NCBI GenBank assembly: GCA_002839605.1
Contig: PGYK01000001.1
Location: 186,001 to 250,000, forward strand
Source: Methanomicrobiales archaeon HGW-Methanomicrobiales-3
GTDB taxonomy: Archaea > Halobacteriota > Methanomicrobia > Methanomicrobiales > Methanospirillaceae
Length of the DNA stretch: 64,000 nucleotides
Direction: 5' to 3'
Part shown: in pieces, positions 20,048 to 28,014 of the stretch
Numbering within the stretch: the first letter of the stretch is position 1
Layout of the letters: the number at the start of each line of letters is the position of its first letter
Made by a program: the position numbers and the translations under genes
The notes under the pieces: generated by a model
The model's input: only the letters and a program-made list of their open reading frames with translations
Told to the model about the DNA's origin: nothing
The model's database searches: none

Positions 20048-20467
20048 ATGTGTGACACCAACCCCATAAAACTCGGATTCGTTGTTGCGGAGTTCAACCG
20101 CGACATCACCTACATGATGGAGATCGAAGGCCGCGAACACGCCGCATTCCTTGGCGCGGAAGTGACCGACTGCATCTACGTGCCCGGCGCGTACGACATG
20201 CCGCTTGCCATCAAGAAGATGCTGACCGGCGGAAAAGTCGATGCCGTGGTCACCATCGGCTGCGTTATCGAGGGCAACACCCAGCACGACGAGATCGTGG
20301 TGCAGCACGCGGCCCGGAAGATCATCGACCTCTCCTTAGAGTTCGGCAAGCCGGTTACGCTCGGCATCTCCGGGCCCGGTATGACCCGTCTTGAAGCCAA
20401 CGAGCGGATCGATTACGCCAAACGTGCGGTTGAGTCCGCCATCAAGCTCGTCAAACGGTTGAAATGA
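20048..20467 (+). CDS. ribH: 6,7-dimethyl-8-ribityllumazine synthase RibH
   Basis: A 139-residue lumazine synthase, which condenses 5-amino-6-(ribitylamino)uracil with 3,4-dihydroxy-2-butanone 4-phosphate. Clear family blocks are VAEFNRDIT near residue 13, [15 protein letters not shown] at about 44-58, the phosphate-binding [14 protein letters not shown] with catalytic His, and [15 protein letters not shown]. Archaeal RibH often forms 60-mer capsids; oligomer state cannot be read here. Its stop overlaps the following aminotransferase start (ATGA). Confidence 0.93.
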   Translation: MCDTNPIKLGFVVAEFNRDITYMMEIEGREHAAFLGAEVTDCIYVPGAYDMPLAIKKMLTGGKVDAVVTIGCVIEGNTQHDEIVVQHAARKIIDLSLEFGKPVTLGISGPGMTRLEANERIDYAKRAVESAIKLVKRLK

Positions 20468-21597
20468 AGCCTCTGTCGGAGAAGATCGCCGCTGTCACGG
20501 AGTCGGCGACGATTGCCATCTCCAACAAGGCAAAGAAGATGCAGCGGGAAGGCACCGATGTCATCAGCCTCTCGATAGGCGAGCCTGACTTTGCCACCCC
20601 GCAGCATATCACGGATGCCTGCATCGCGGCAATGCAACGGGGCGAGACGCATTACGCGCCGAGCAGCGGTATCCCCGAACTGACAACTGCCATCGCGGAG
20701 AAGATCGAGCGGGAGAACCATTTCCCCTGCACCCCCGGCCAGGTGATCGTTGCCTGCGGGGCGAAGAACTCGATCTATGAGGCGATGGAGGCGGTGCTGA
20801 ACCCGGGCGACGAGGCGATCCTTCTCACCCCGGCCTGGGTCAGCTACGAGCCCTGCATCCATATCGCCGGCGGGAAGACCGTGAAGCACGCGGTTGACCA
20901 GAAGACCTTCCAGCTCGACGACTCGCTGCTGGAGAAGGTGAACAGGAAGTCCAAGATGATCGTGGTCAACACGCCGTCGAACCCGTCCGGCGCGGTGCTT
21001 GACAAAAAGTCCCTGCAGCTCGTGGCCGATCTCTGCACCGACAACGACCTGTACTGCCTCTCGGACGAGATCTACGAGAAGCTGATCTACGGGAAAGAGC
21101 ACATCTCGCTCGCGTCCATCGGCGACATGGCGGAGCGGACGATCACCATCAACGGGTTCTCGAAGGCGTATGCCATGACCGGCTGGCGGCTCGGGTACGC
21201 GGTGGCCCCCCCGGCGATCATCAGGGAGATGTCCAAGGTGCAGCAGCACTCGATCAGCCAGGTGGCGACCTTTGCGATGTGGGGCGGGGTTGCGGCACTC
21301 ACGGGCGACCAGCAGTGCGTTGAGGCGATGCGGCAGGAGTTCGACGCTCGGCGCAAGTACATCATCCCCGCGCTGAACGCGATGGGCTACGAGACGGCGC
21401 CCGCGGACGGGGCGTTCTATGCCTTCGTGAAGGTTGCGGGCGACGATATGGACGTTGCCTCGCGCTGGCTTGACAAGGGCCACGTTGCCGCGACGCCGGG
21501 GAGTGCGTTCGATGCGCCGGGGTGGGTCCGGTTGTCGTACGCTACGTCGATGGAGCGGCTCGTGGAGGCGATGGAGAGGATTAGGGGAGTTGGGTGA
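20464..21597 (+). CDS. Class I aminotransferase, aspartate aminotransferase-like
   Basis: A 377-residue PLP enzyme of class I. It shows SIGEPDF near 38-43, the Asn/Pro block NTPSNPSG at about 169-176, [11 protein letters not shown] with the pyridine Asp, and the Schiff-base Lys234 in [16 protein letters not shown]. This is the aspartate / aromatic aminotransferase I-gamma branch, so aspartate and several other amino acids are possible substrates. Translation is coupled to ribH. Why two aminotransferases bracket the riboflavin genes is unclear; the grouping may simply be a housekeeping operon. Positions 21598-21724 hold a lower-GC gap leading to the accessory pocket. Confidence 0.88.
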   Translation: MKPLSEKIAAVTESATIAISNKAKKMQREGTDVISLSIGEPDFATPQHITDACIAAMQRGETHYAPSSGIPELTTAIAEKIERENHFPCTPGQVIVACGAKNSIYEAMEAVLNPGDEAILLTPAWVSYEPCIHIAGGKTVKHAVDQKTFQLDDSLLEKVNRKSKMIVVNTPSNPSGAVLDKKSLQLVADLCTDNDLYCLSDEIYEKLIYGKEHISLASIGDMAERTITINGFSKAYAMTGWRLGYAVAPPAIIREMSKVQQHSISQVATFAMWGGVAALTGDQQCVEAMRQEFDARRKYIIPALNAMGYETAPADGAFYAFVKVAGDDMDVASRWLDKGHVAATPGSAFDAPGWVRLSYATSMERLVEAMERIRGVG

Positions 21598-21724
21598 AAA
21601 TCCTTTTTCGTGCTCCTTTTTCGGTGAGATTATTTATTCCGGCCACGAAGGATTTGCGGTTTTTTCACCCCACGGAATGATCGATCACAATTTTGATTAT
21701 TCAGAACGCGTATAGATATGTATC

Positions 21725-21874
21725 ATGCCGGTTCTTGTCAAGCCCCGCAAAAAGTCGTGTTCCAAAGCTGATTTTGATGAACAGGACCTGCGGGATATTG
21801 CCGAAGCTCAGGAAGACATTAAAAAAGGACGTGTTTCCACGACCGAAGAGCTCCGGGCAAAGCTTGGGATATAA
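21725..21874 (+). CDS. RelB-like antitoxin (49 residues)
   Basis: A short frame just before the RelE-like toxin, coding for 49 residues: MPVLVKPRKKSCSKADF, then an acidic helix DEQDLRDIAEAQEDIKKG and a C-terminal TTEELRAKLGI. The C-terminal helix followed by an LGI end is common in small antitoxins of the RelB / prevent-host type. Its TAA at 21872 directly abuts the toxin TTG start. An AT-rich region upstream (21680-21720) can hold a promoter. Base composition is clearly lower in GC than the biosynthetic operon to its left. Confidence 0.7.
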   Translation: MPVLVKPRKKSCSKADFDEQDLRDIAEAQEDIKKGRVSTTEELRAKLGI

Positions 21875-22129
21875 TTGACGTACACTCTTTTTTGGACTCG
21901 CAGATCTGAAAAAGATCTTGCGAAATTATCCGCGGATCAGGCAGATCGCATTGTTACCAAGATCGAATCCATTGCTGATGATCCCCATCGCACGGCGGAG
22001 CCCTGTGAAGGATATCCATGGTATCACCAGCGTGTCGGAAAATATCGCGCAGTTCTCACAATTGACGATACTGACCTGAAAATCTGGGTTCTCAAAGTGG
22101 GTTTACGAAAGAATGTGTATGACCGGTGA
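21875..22129 (+). CDS. RelE/ParE-family toxin
   Basis: An 84-residue RelE/ParE superfamily protein. The N-terminal TYTLFWTRRSEKDLAKL, the helix ADQADRIVTKIESI, and the C-terminal YRAVLTIDDTDLKIWVLKVGLRKNVYDR (catalytic-type basic residues followed by Tyr) match the mRNA-interferase fold. The start is TTG immediately after the antitoxin stop, indicating tight coupling. Whether it is active is unknown. Repeat-rich intergenic DNA begins directly downstream. Confidence 0.83.
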   Translation: MTYTLFWTRRSEKDLAKLSADQADRIVTKIESIADDPHRTAEPCEGYPWYHQRVGKYRAVLTIDDTDLKIWVLKVGLRKNVYDR

Positions 22130-22184
22130 TTCCCCCGCAGGGTGGGGTCGATGATTTCTCTGGTTTTTTTAACAATCGCATGGA

Positions 22185-22320
22185 GCGACGGGAGCCATCC
22201 CTGCCCCCGAGGGGGCGGGGGCGCATGCGATGGTGACATATCCGGTTCCGGTAATCCATCGCCATCGCAACCGGGGGCGCCACAGCGGCGGGGCTTCAGC
22301 CCCAGGAGCGTCATCATACA
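22185..22320. repeat. GC-hairpin interspersed repeat, copy D (reverse)
   Basis: Read on the minus strand, this element gives GACGCTCCTGGGGC, a hairpin CTGGGGCTGAAGCCCC, CGCCGCTGTGGCGCCCCCGG, TTGCGATGG, and finally a GC hairpin (GCCCCCGCCCCCTCGGGGGC). The same blocks in the same order occur in the copies at 9790-9980 and 56284-56482. It is inverted relative to those and lacks the GACGTATTACC core. Confidence 0.6.
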
Positions 22321-22343
22321 CGAATGTAAAATCGTTCAAACCA

Positions 22344-22692
22344 TTTTCAATCAAAGTCCAATCGATCCGGATCGGTTTTTCGATCGCGATCACGATCGCG
22401 TTTGAAATCTCAAAATCAAACCCTGCCGGAAAATTTCCAATCAAAGTCCGCTGAAAAAATTTCAATCAGGGTGTGATTGCGAAATGTTAAGCTCATCCTC
22501 AGCAGCACCAAGACGGCCCCCACGACGACAACGCGGACGTGGCACCGGTTTTTCCATCAAAGGTCGCCTGAGAATTTTCAATCAAAGTCTGCTGAAAATT
22601 TTTCAATCACGATCCGGTTGAAAATTGAAAATCAAAGTTCGATCGATCCGGATCGGTTTTTCGATCGCGATCGTGATCGCGTTTGAAATTTT
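22344..22692. repeat. AT-rich repeat cluster with a 60-bp duplicated core
   Basis: The 60-base segment at 22349-22408 recurs at 22630-22689 with four differences. Both begin AATCAAAGT, contain CGATCCGGATCGG and CGATCGCGATC palindromes, and end GCGTTTGAAAT. Between and around them is a degenerate shorter unit close to TTTTCAATCAAAGTC-GCTGAAAA (near 22434, 22550, 22574 and 22597). A diverged single copy lies at 48049-48108. There is no convincing gene; the short open frames all end at the same repeated position, which is a property of the repeat. Confidence 0.75.
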
Positions 22693-22818
22693 CCGGGCAG
22701 GGTCCGGTTGAAACCGGGATTCGAAGGATAGGAACCAGGCTCCCCCTAAACCACCCCTCCCGGACCCCCGCATCCGGTTAAAACCCCCCGCTGTATCCCG
22801 ATTGTTGGGGACTTTGTC

Positions 22819-23005
22819 CACCTGTTATGGTGCTATTAGCGTTTTCCAAAATCTCCGGCGTGAGAAAAACCCATCCGGGCGAATTGCGGGCAGGAATCCG
22901 GGCTCATTGTATCGTTTTTCTCCGATTAAGGTACTTTTCCGGACCATGAAAAAAGGGGCCCGGAAAAAGTCTGTAATGCGGGCTCCGATTGCCAATCCGG
23001 TCCAG
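22819..23005. repeat. Long interspersed repeat, copy 1
   Basis: A 187-base segment that matches the reverse complement of about 58005-58195 over its whole length, with no length change and roughly four-fifths of bases shared. Conserved stretches include CCATCCGGGCGA, CATTGTATCGTTTTT and AAGGTACTTTTCCGGACC. Both copies keep one frame open (LRRE, PSGR, GRNPG, LYRF, KVLFRT), but differences fall on all codon positions and mostly change the residue. So a protein is unlikely. The intervening DNA at 23006-23113 is proline-codon-rich low-complexity sequence with nothing identifiable. Confidence 0.65.
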
Positions 23006-23113
23006 ATTTAAGAAGCAGGCTCCTGCCCCTCCCGACCCTTTTCTGGGTGTGATCTATCGTCGGAGAAATGGGGGTGGCAGCAGCCCCCCCTCCTTCGGAC
23101 ATCCCCCCAAGTC

Positions 23114-23351
23114 CCCCTCCCCCGCCGTATCAGAATCCGGCCTCGTATCGTGGCCTGTTACACGAGTTTTGCCTCACCTCCCCTTTTAACAGAGGCAATG
23201 ATTCGGAAAAACGCGGTAATTGTTCCGGAATAATTCAGGGTTTTACGACGGGAATTGGTGAGGCAATGTGTAGCAACGTTACAGCGGCATCCGGCCGGGC
23301 GAAGTCGGGAAGTGCAAAGCCCCGGGGTCCGGGAGGGGGGATTCCGGGGCC
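23114..23351. repeat. Long direct repeat, left copy
   Basis: A 238-base sequence repeated at 24772-25007 in the same orientation with about nine in ten bases identical. It starts CCCCTCCCCCGCCGTATCA and ends in a G-rich run before TTCCGGGGCC. The best-preserved part is AGAGGCAATGATTCG, GGTTTTACGACGGGAATTGG and TGTAGCAACGTTACAGC. The two copies bracket the ATPase gene at 23451. No reading frame is conserved between them. Confidence 0.8.
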
Positions 23352-23440
23352 GGAGGTCATGGGGTTGTCGGCCACCCCCTTTATGGCTGCCGGCATACTT
23401 ACTAACTGCCAGTGAAAACATTTATCGAATATTACTAACT

Positions 23441-23450
23441 ACTAATTAGT
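23441..23450 (+). promoter_or_regulatory. Perfect palindrome touching the ATPase start codon
   Basis: ACTAATTAGT is a perfect 10-base palindrome directly before ATG 23451, preceded by ATTACTAACT (23431-23440), a partial repeat. With an AT-rich TATA-like stretch at about 23420-23430 the message would be leaderless or nearly so, and a protein bound here would cover the start of transcription. Confidence 0.4.
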
Positions 23451-24719
23451 ATGATATCACGGGAGCTGCTGCGCCACATCGTGATCCAGCAGAAGGCACG
23501 GATTGAGAAACCCGGGGATTTCATCGAGCGGACCCTGTTTGGCAGGATCATGGCGGCCATGGATGACGACCGGATCCTGATCCTTTCCGGCATTCGGCGC
23601 TGCGGGAAATCCACACTCCTCCAGGCGATCAAAAATTCCCGGCCCGGTTGCTGCTATGCAAACTTCGAGGACGAACGTCTGCTCTCGTTCCGGGCAGAGG
23701 ACTTTTTTATGCTGGACGAGATCCTCCACGAGGTTTATGGGACATGCAGCACGTACTTCTTTGATGAGATCCAGAACGTGGAGAAGTTCGAGACCTTCGT
23801 GCGGCGTCTTCAGGATGATGGGAAAAAAGTCATTTTGACCGGCTCCAACGCGGCACTGCTCAGCCGGGAGTTCGGGACCCGGCTGACCGGACGGTACAAG
23901 CTCTTTGAAGTGTACCCGTTCTCCTTTCCCGAGTACCTCCTGTTCCGGAAGATCCGGCCTGCAGAGAATGCTCCGTACCTGACAGAAGAGAAAGCCGTCC
24001 TGGTCCGGGAATTCCGGCAGTACATCGGGAACGGGGGAATGCCGGAGTATCTAAAGAACAATGACCCGGATTATCTCCGGACCCTGTACGAGAACATCCT
24101 GTACCGGGACATCATCGCCCGGTTCTCCATCCGAAGGCAGCGGCTGGTCCGGGAGCTGGTCGGGATACTTGCTTCAACCATCACCCTGCCGTTCACGTAC
24201 AATTCATTGAAAAAAACCCTTGGGCTGACTAACGCGATCACGGTCAAGGAATACATCTCGTACCTCAGCGGGGCGTACCTCTACTTTGAGCTTGCCCGGT
24301 TCGATTATTCCGTGAAGAAGCAGCTCGGCGCTCCCCGCAAGATCTACTGCATCGACAACGCAATGAGTACTCTTGCCGGGGTTTCCATCACACCGGACAA
24401 GGGACGGCTTTTAGAAAATATCGTGTACATCGAACTCCGGAGGAGAGGTCAGGAGATCTTTTATTTTTCACAGGAGCGGGAATGTGATTTCATTCTCCGG
24501 GACGCAAGAAGGATCACTGCCGCACTCCAGGTGTGCTGGGAAGTCGGGCAGGAGAACCGGAAGCGGGAGATTGAGGGTCTTCTTGGGGCAATGGTGGAGT
24601 TCGATCTTGCAGACGGAACAATCCTTACGTTTGACCAGGAAGATGAGCTGCACGTGGAGGGGAAAAAAATCATCCTGCTGCCCGTCTGGAAGTGGCTTGT
24701 GACCGGGAATACTCCCTAA
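23451..24719 (+). CDS. AAA ATPase with DUF4143 C-terminal domain
   Basis: A 422-residue protein of the widespread AAA_14/DUF4143 group. Walker A is GIRRCGKST at residues 47-55, Walker B YFFDEIQN has D105 and E106, and the sensor-like LTGSNA follows at about 129-134. The C-terminal DUF4143 part begins near 200 and ends with a nuclease-like strand block (LENIVYIELRRRGQEIFYFSQERECDFI). Such proteins are common in variable parts of archaeal genomes, and their role is unknown. The gene has no same-strand partner and lies exactly between two 237-bp direct repeats. Its N-terminus has no signal peptide. Confidence 0.88.
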   Translation: MISRELLRHIVIQQKARIEKPGDFIERTLFGRIMAAMDDDRILILSGIRRCGKSTLLQAIKNSRPGCCYANFEDERLLSFRAEDFFMLDEILHEVYGTCSTYFFDEIQNVEKFETFVRRLQDDGKKVILTGSNAALLSREFGTRLTGRYKLFEVYPFSFPEYLLFRKIRPAENAPYLTEEKAVLVREFRQYIGNGGMPEYLKNNDPDYLRTLYENILYRDIIARFSIRRQRLVRELVGILASTITLPFTYNSLKKTLGLTNAITVKEYISYLSGAYLYFELARFDYSVKKQLGAPRKIYCIDNAMSTLAGVSITPDKGRLLENIVYIELRRRGQEIFYFSQERECDFILRDARRITAALQVCWEVGQENRKREIEGLLGAMVEFDLADGTILTFDQEDELHVEGKKIILLPVWKWLVTGNTP

Positions 24720-24771
24720 GTACCTCGCCCCCACGATCAGAACACTACTCCGTCGTATCACCCCTCCTTTA

Positions 24772-25007
24772 CCCCTCCCCCGCCGTATCAAAATCCGGCC
24801 GCGTATCGTGCCTCGTTACATGAGTTTTGCCTCACCCCCCATTCTGGCAGAGGCAATGATTCGAAAAAACGCGGTAATTGTTCCGGAACTGATCGGGGTT
24901 TTACGACGGGAATTGGTGAGGTAATGTGTAGCAACGTTACAGCGGCATCCGGCCGGGCGAGGCCGGGAAGTGCAAAGCCCTGCGGCCCGGGAGGGGGGTT
25001 CCGGGCC
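24772..25007. repeat. Long direct repeat, right copy
   Basis: The right-hand partner of 23114-23351: 236 bases, same orientation, starting CCCCTCCCCCGCCGTATCA and ending GGTTCCGGGCC. The 50 bases between the ATPase stop and this repeat (24720-24771) are low-complexity pyrimidine-rich sequence with nothing recognisable. The repeat stops 30 bases before the end of the convergent M23-like gene. Confidence 0.8.
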
Positions 25008-25037
25008 AAAAGAGCAGTGCCGGGAGTAAAAAGGTGG

Positions 25038-26264
25038 TCAGGGGAACCGGACGATCTCGTTATTGTCCGGCAGCATGGTGTGGCGGGGAACCGGCGCCTT
25101 CAAAAACTCAGCAAAGTCTCCCATCTCCGACCAGAGCTGGACCATGGTATATTCTGCCGAGACCTGCCGCAGTTCAGCCCCGGTCTGGTTGACGCTGCCG
25201 ATCGAGTCGAACGAGCGGTACACGTGGGGGTACCCCTCAGCGCCCAGGAACGATGGCGTATCGGTCACGACCTGGAAATGCAGGTGCGGAATGTCGGAGT
25301 TCCCGCTGTTCCCCATCAGGCCGATAACCTGCCCCTCCGTCACGGTATCGCCGGGCTTCACCCGGACCGAGCCGTTGACCATATGGGCATAACACGTGTA
25401 TTTCCTGTTCCCGATATCGACAATCACAAAGTTTCCGGCCGCCGTCGCAAGGGTTGCCGGCGGGGCTGAATAGATAGTCTCGATATCCGGCAGGCCGTCA
25501 AGCGCTGCAATCACGGTCCCGCCGGCCGCTGCATGAATCTCCTTGCCGAACCCGAAATAGTTCCGGGCAAGGGAGGCATCGCCCTTCGCGGGAGCTCCCG
25601 TCTTCTCGTCCAGCAGGATCCAGTCCTGGGCATAGCGCTGGGGAACCCGCGTCGTACCGTTCATCGTGATCTGGGCTGTGAAGTGGTGGGTGAAGGGGGA
25701 TGTCGTCTCCATGGCCATCCATCCCGGTCCGGACATCGGGGCCCCGATGACAACCGGCGCCAGATCCTTCTGCACCGCAACTTCGCCGCCGCTTACCGTT
25801 GTCAGGGGCAAGCCGGTGTCGGACTGGTTCAGGGTGACCCGGTGCACGAGCCGGTCCGGGACCGCATCCGGTGTTGTGGCAAACCAGATCGAGACACGGG
25901 GAGAGGGAACTTTTCCCGTGCCGGTCATCATCTCTTCAGGTGTCGGGGGCGGCACGGCAGCCGGGTGATAGAGCGCTCTCAGCACGTTGCCATCGGCAGT
26001 AAAGAGAGCCGTCCCGGTAGCAGGATCGAGAACCTCCACCCTCTCAACCCCCGGCATCTTTCCATCCGAAGGCGAAAATTCAAGCTCGTAGGCAAACTGC
26101 ACCCCGCTGGCGGCAGGGACGGGGATGGGTGCGAACGGGACGGTCATGGCAAGGACCGGGGAGGCAGGAGCCGGGATGGTTTCATGGGCCGGCTGGGTAC
26201 AGCCGGCGATCACGAGAACTGCGATGACAAGCACTGGAATCAGGAACCGGAAAATTACAGACAT
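25038..26264 (-). CDS. M23-family (LytM-like) lipoprotein, possibly inactive
   Basis: A 408-residue exported lipoprotein with lipobox IAGC at Cys22. The C-terminal part is the M23/LytM fold: PGDTVTEGQVIGLMGNSGNSDIPHLHFQV, with H327 and H329. The first ligand pair, normally HxxxD, reads RYAQD (R210, D214), so the first zinc His is not in its usual place. Peptidoglycan is absent from methanogens of this order, so the target is probably a protein or the domain binds rather than cuts. The middle region (40-200) has no recognised domain. It is convergent with the ATPase gene. Confidence 0.78.
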   Translation of the reverse strand: MSVIFRFLIPVLVIAVLVIAGCTQPAHETIPAPASPVLAMTVPFAPIPVPAASGVQFAYELEFSPSDGKMPGVERVEVLDPATGTALFTADGNVLRALYHPAAVPPPTPEEMMTGTGKVPSPRVSIWFATTPDAVPDRLVHRVTLNQSDTGLPLTTVSGGEVAVQKDLAPVVIGAPMSGPGWMAMETTSPFTHHFTAQITMNGTTRVPQRYAQDWILLDEKTGAPAKGDASLARNYFGFGKEIHAAAGGTVIAALDGLPDIETIYSAPPATLATAAGNFVIVDIGNRKYTCYAHMVNGSVRVKPGDTVTEGQVIGLMGNSGNSDIPHLHFQVVTDTPSFLGAEGYPHVYRSFDSIGSVNQTGAELRQVSAEYTMVQLWSEMGDFAEFLKAPVPRHTMLPDNNEIVRFP

Positions 26265-26672
26265 GGTACGTAAGAGAGTGATGCGTGTGCCGACAGATTA
26301 AAAGGATCCCCGGTCTTCCGGCACGGCGTTTTCCTCCTGCAATTCTGCGGTACTGGTGCAGGATTCGGCCATCCTCCCGGCAGCCTGCGTTGCGCAAGGC
26401 TCCGGAAGATTGGCAAAAGAGATCTCCCAAAATGCGTTGGCCGCTCTTACCGGAGCGTTCGTAATCAGCGTGACATCCGCGTTTCGCTCCATGCTTTTTT
26501 ATGGTGAGTCGGACGACGAAACGTTAAAAAGAGTCTCCAAAACAACGATCAAAGAGAAATTATTTCACAAGAGTAAAAATAGAGAATAAGAAAATTTTTG
26601 ATTGAAAAGTGGAGTCCGGCACACCCGGGTCGCATTCCCCTTCATGAAATGGAAAATACAGTGGAGAATCCC
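26265..26672. other. Intergenic stretch with no confident gene
   Basis: About 400 bases between the M23-like gene and the monooxygenase-like gene. Short open frames exist on both strands (26298-26492 minus, 26356-26589 plus), but they overlap each other, have no ribosome-binding site, and show third-position GC well below the neighbours. The right part (26500-26600) is markedly AT-rich and could hold a promoter for the gene at 26673. Confidence 0.5.
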
Positions 26673-27023
26673 ATGCCATTCACGGAGATTTGTATCTATC
26701 AGGTCAAGCCGCAGAAGGTGGACGAGTTTGAAAAACTCCTGCCTGAAGTGAAAGAATTTTTGGAAAAGCAGGAGGGACTGCTTCTGGTACGGCTGATCAA
26801 ACGGGAATACCATATCGACCTGGAACAGATCAAGGAGGGGCTCCCCCCGAAAAAGATCACCCGTATTGTGAAGAGCGTGAAGTACATGCTCTACTGGGAA
26901 TTTGCCACCAGAGAACAGTACGGAATTGCACAACAAAATCTCTACAATACGTATTGGAAATCTATAGAAAAATGCCTGATCGTGCCCCATGACAAATATC
27001 TGGGAGAAGTGCTGTTTCCATAG
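26673..27023 (+). CDS. Dimeric alpha/beta-barrel (monooxygenase-like) protein
   Basis: A 116-residue protein with the layout of the ABM-like ferredoxin fold: MPFTEICIYQVKPQKVDEFEKLLPEVKEFLEKQEGLLLVRLIKREY (strand, long helix, strand), then LYWEFATREQYGIAQQ. Proteins of this kind form dimeric alpha/beta barrels, and include quinol monooxygenases as well as many of unknown role. The ATG at 26673 has GGAG six bases upstream (26663-26666). GC content and codon use are clearly lower than in surrounding genes, which suggests acquisition. The gap 27024-27252 that follows shows nothing identifiable. Confidence 0.65.
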   Translation: MPFTEICIYQVKPQKVDEFEKLLPEVKEFLEKQEGLLLVRLIKREYHIDLEQIKEGLPPKKITRIVKSVKYMLYWEFATREQYGIAQQNLYNTYWKSIEKCLIVPHDKYLGEVLFP

Positions 27024-27252
27024 ATTGGACAGAGCGCCGGTCTGAATTGTGGCGAGTGGCTCTGGACGAAAAAACCAGACATAACGATACTCTGATCGTA
27101 TGAACTTCCGGAATAATCTATTTTCCACTATGGACAAGGACGATTTGGTCCGGCCCATTCGGCAATACTGTCCCCAGCCGTGGAGTTTGAACCGGTATCC
27201 GTGCCCCATCACCGCTGAGCCCGATAAGGACCGGCCTCCATCTCGGAAATAA

Positions 27253-27603
27253 TTATTCGGAATCCGGGGAGAAGAGTTCTGATACCAGGTTTTGGATCTC
27301 CCGCATTTTTGCGGCATTAACGATACCAATGGTATCGCAAATGAGATCTTTTTCAAGAGCATAGATCCCGTCAGCCTGCACAAAACTGGAATGATCCAGA
27401 GATCCGGTACTGAGATCGGCGTTCGTCAGGCCGACTGCCATCATCTTTGGTTTCCGGGACGTGATCTTCATGACGATGACGTCCCGGGAGATCCGGTTGT
27501 ACCGCGAATTGCTGACAACAAGAGCGGGGCGTACCTTGGACTGGCTCTGGTTGGAATACGAAAAATCCACAAGGATGATGGAGCCCTGTGCCGGTTCAGT
27601 CAT
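27253..27603 (-). CDS. MazF/PemK-type mRNA-interferase toxin
   Basis: A 116-residue MazF/PemK-like protein. Family features are the N-terminal GSIILVDFSYSNQSQSKVRPALVVSNSRYNR (the beta-strand, basic loop and RPALVVS block) and later VIVMKITS, and SFVQADGIYALEKDLI. Such toxins cut single-stranded mRNA. The ATG at 27603 overlaps the antitoxin stop by eight bases. An upstream in-frame start at 27639 would run into the antitoxin gene and is rejected. Lower GC than neighbours. Confidence 0.85.
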   Translation of the reverse strand: MTEPAQGSIILVDFSYSNQSQSKVRPALVVSNSRYNRISRDVIVMKITSRKPKMMAVGLTNADLSTGSLDHSSFVQADGIYALEKDLICDTIGIVNAAKMREIQNLVSELFSPDSE

Positions 27604-27811
27604 GCGCCAGCCTTCGGTGTGCGTGCTCCTTCCACACATCGTCCGGGTTATCGTAATCGATCTCGATCCTGGCTTTCCGGAAGATGATCCTGTCCTGATC
27701 CGAGGTGATCGTCAGGTAATCCCCGTCATTGATACCGAGATCGGACCGGATCTTCTTTGGGAGGGTGATGAGTCCCTTGGACGATACCTTGACCAGTGTC
27801 GTGTCAGGCAT
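27596..27811 (-). CDS. AbrB/MazE-type antitoxin
   Basis: A 71-residue protein with an N-terminal SpoVT/AbrB swapped-hairpin DNA-binding domain: VKVSSKGLITLPKKIRSDLGINDGDYLTITSDQDRIIFRK (about 8-47). The C-terminal DNPDDVWKEHAHRRL is the toxin-binding tail. As with other MazE-like antitoxins it should repress its own operon. It lies upstream of, and overlaps, the MazF-like gene. Upstream, 27812-28014 is AT-rich and then featureless. Confidence 0.87.
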   Translation of the reverse strand: MPDTTLVKVSSKGLITLPKKIRSDLGINDGDYLTITSDQDRIIFRKARIEIDYDNPDDVWKEHAHRRLAHD

Positions 27812-28014
27812 GGGTGTTCACAACTTAGATTATTAGATTCTTAGATTATCAGTATTGCGGGAAAAAATAGTGCGTGGGAAATGGGTTTGGCAGGGGGGTC
27901 GGGCAGGGGCAACCAATCATTCCGAATCGTTTTCGCGGAAATTTTTTTCAAACGGGAAAACAATCCCGGGAAAATGTATGCCGGGATGCACCGCAGGCCG
28001 GCATCACCCGCCAC

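Noticed and set aside
22344-22700. CRISPR array
   Set aside because: The repeats are 60 bases, only two good copies about 280 bases apart, with degenerate smaller units of uneven spacing and no cas genes. They do not have the regular repeat-spacer pattern.
23068-23415. Proline-rich protein upstream of the ATPase gene
   Set aside because: The open frame runs through the left direct repeat, and the right copy of that repeat does not keep it. Composition is low-complexity and there is no ribosome-binding site.
26298-26589. Small genes on either strand in the gap before the monooxygenase-like gene
   Set aside because: Two frames overlap each other head to head, neither has a ribosome-binding site or family match, and third-position GC is low. 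Kept only as an uncertain gap.
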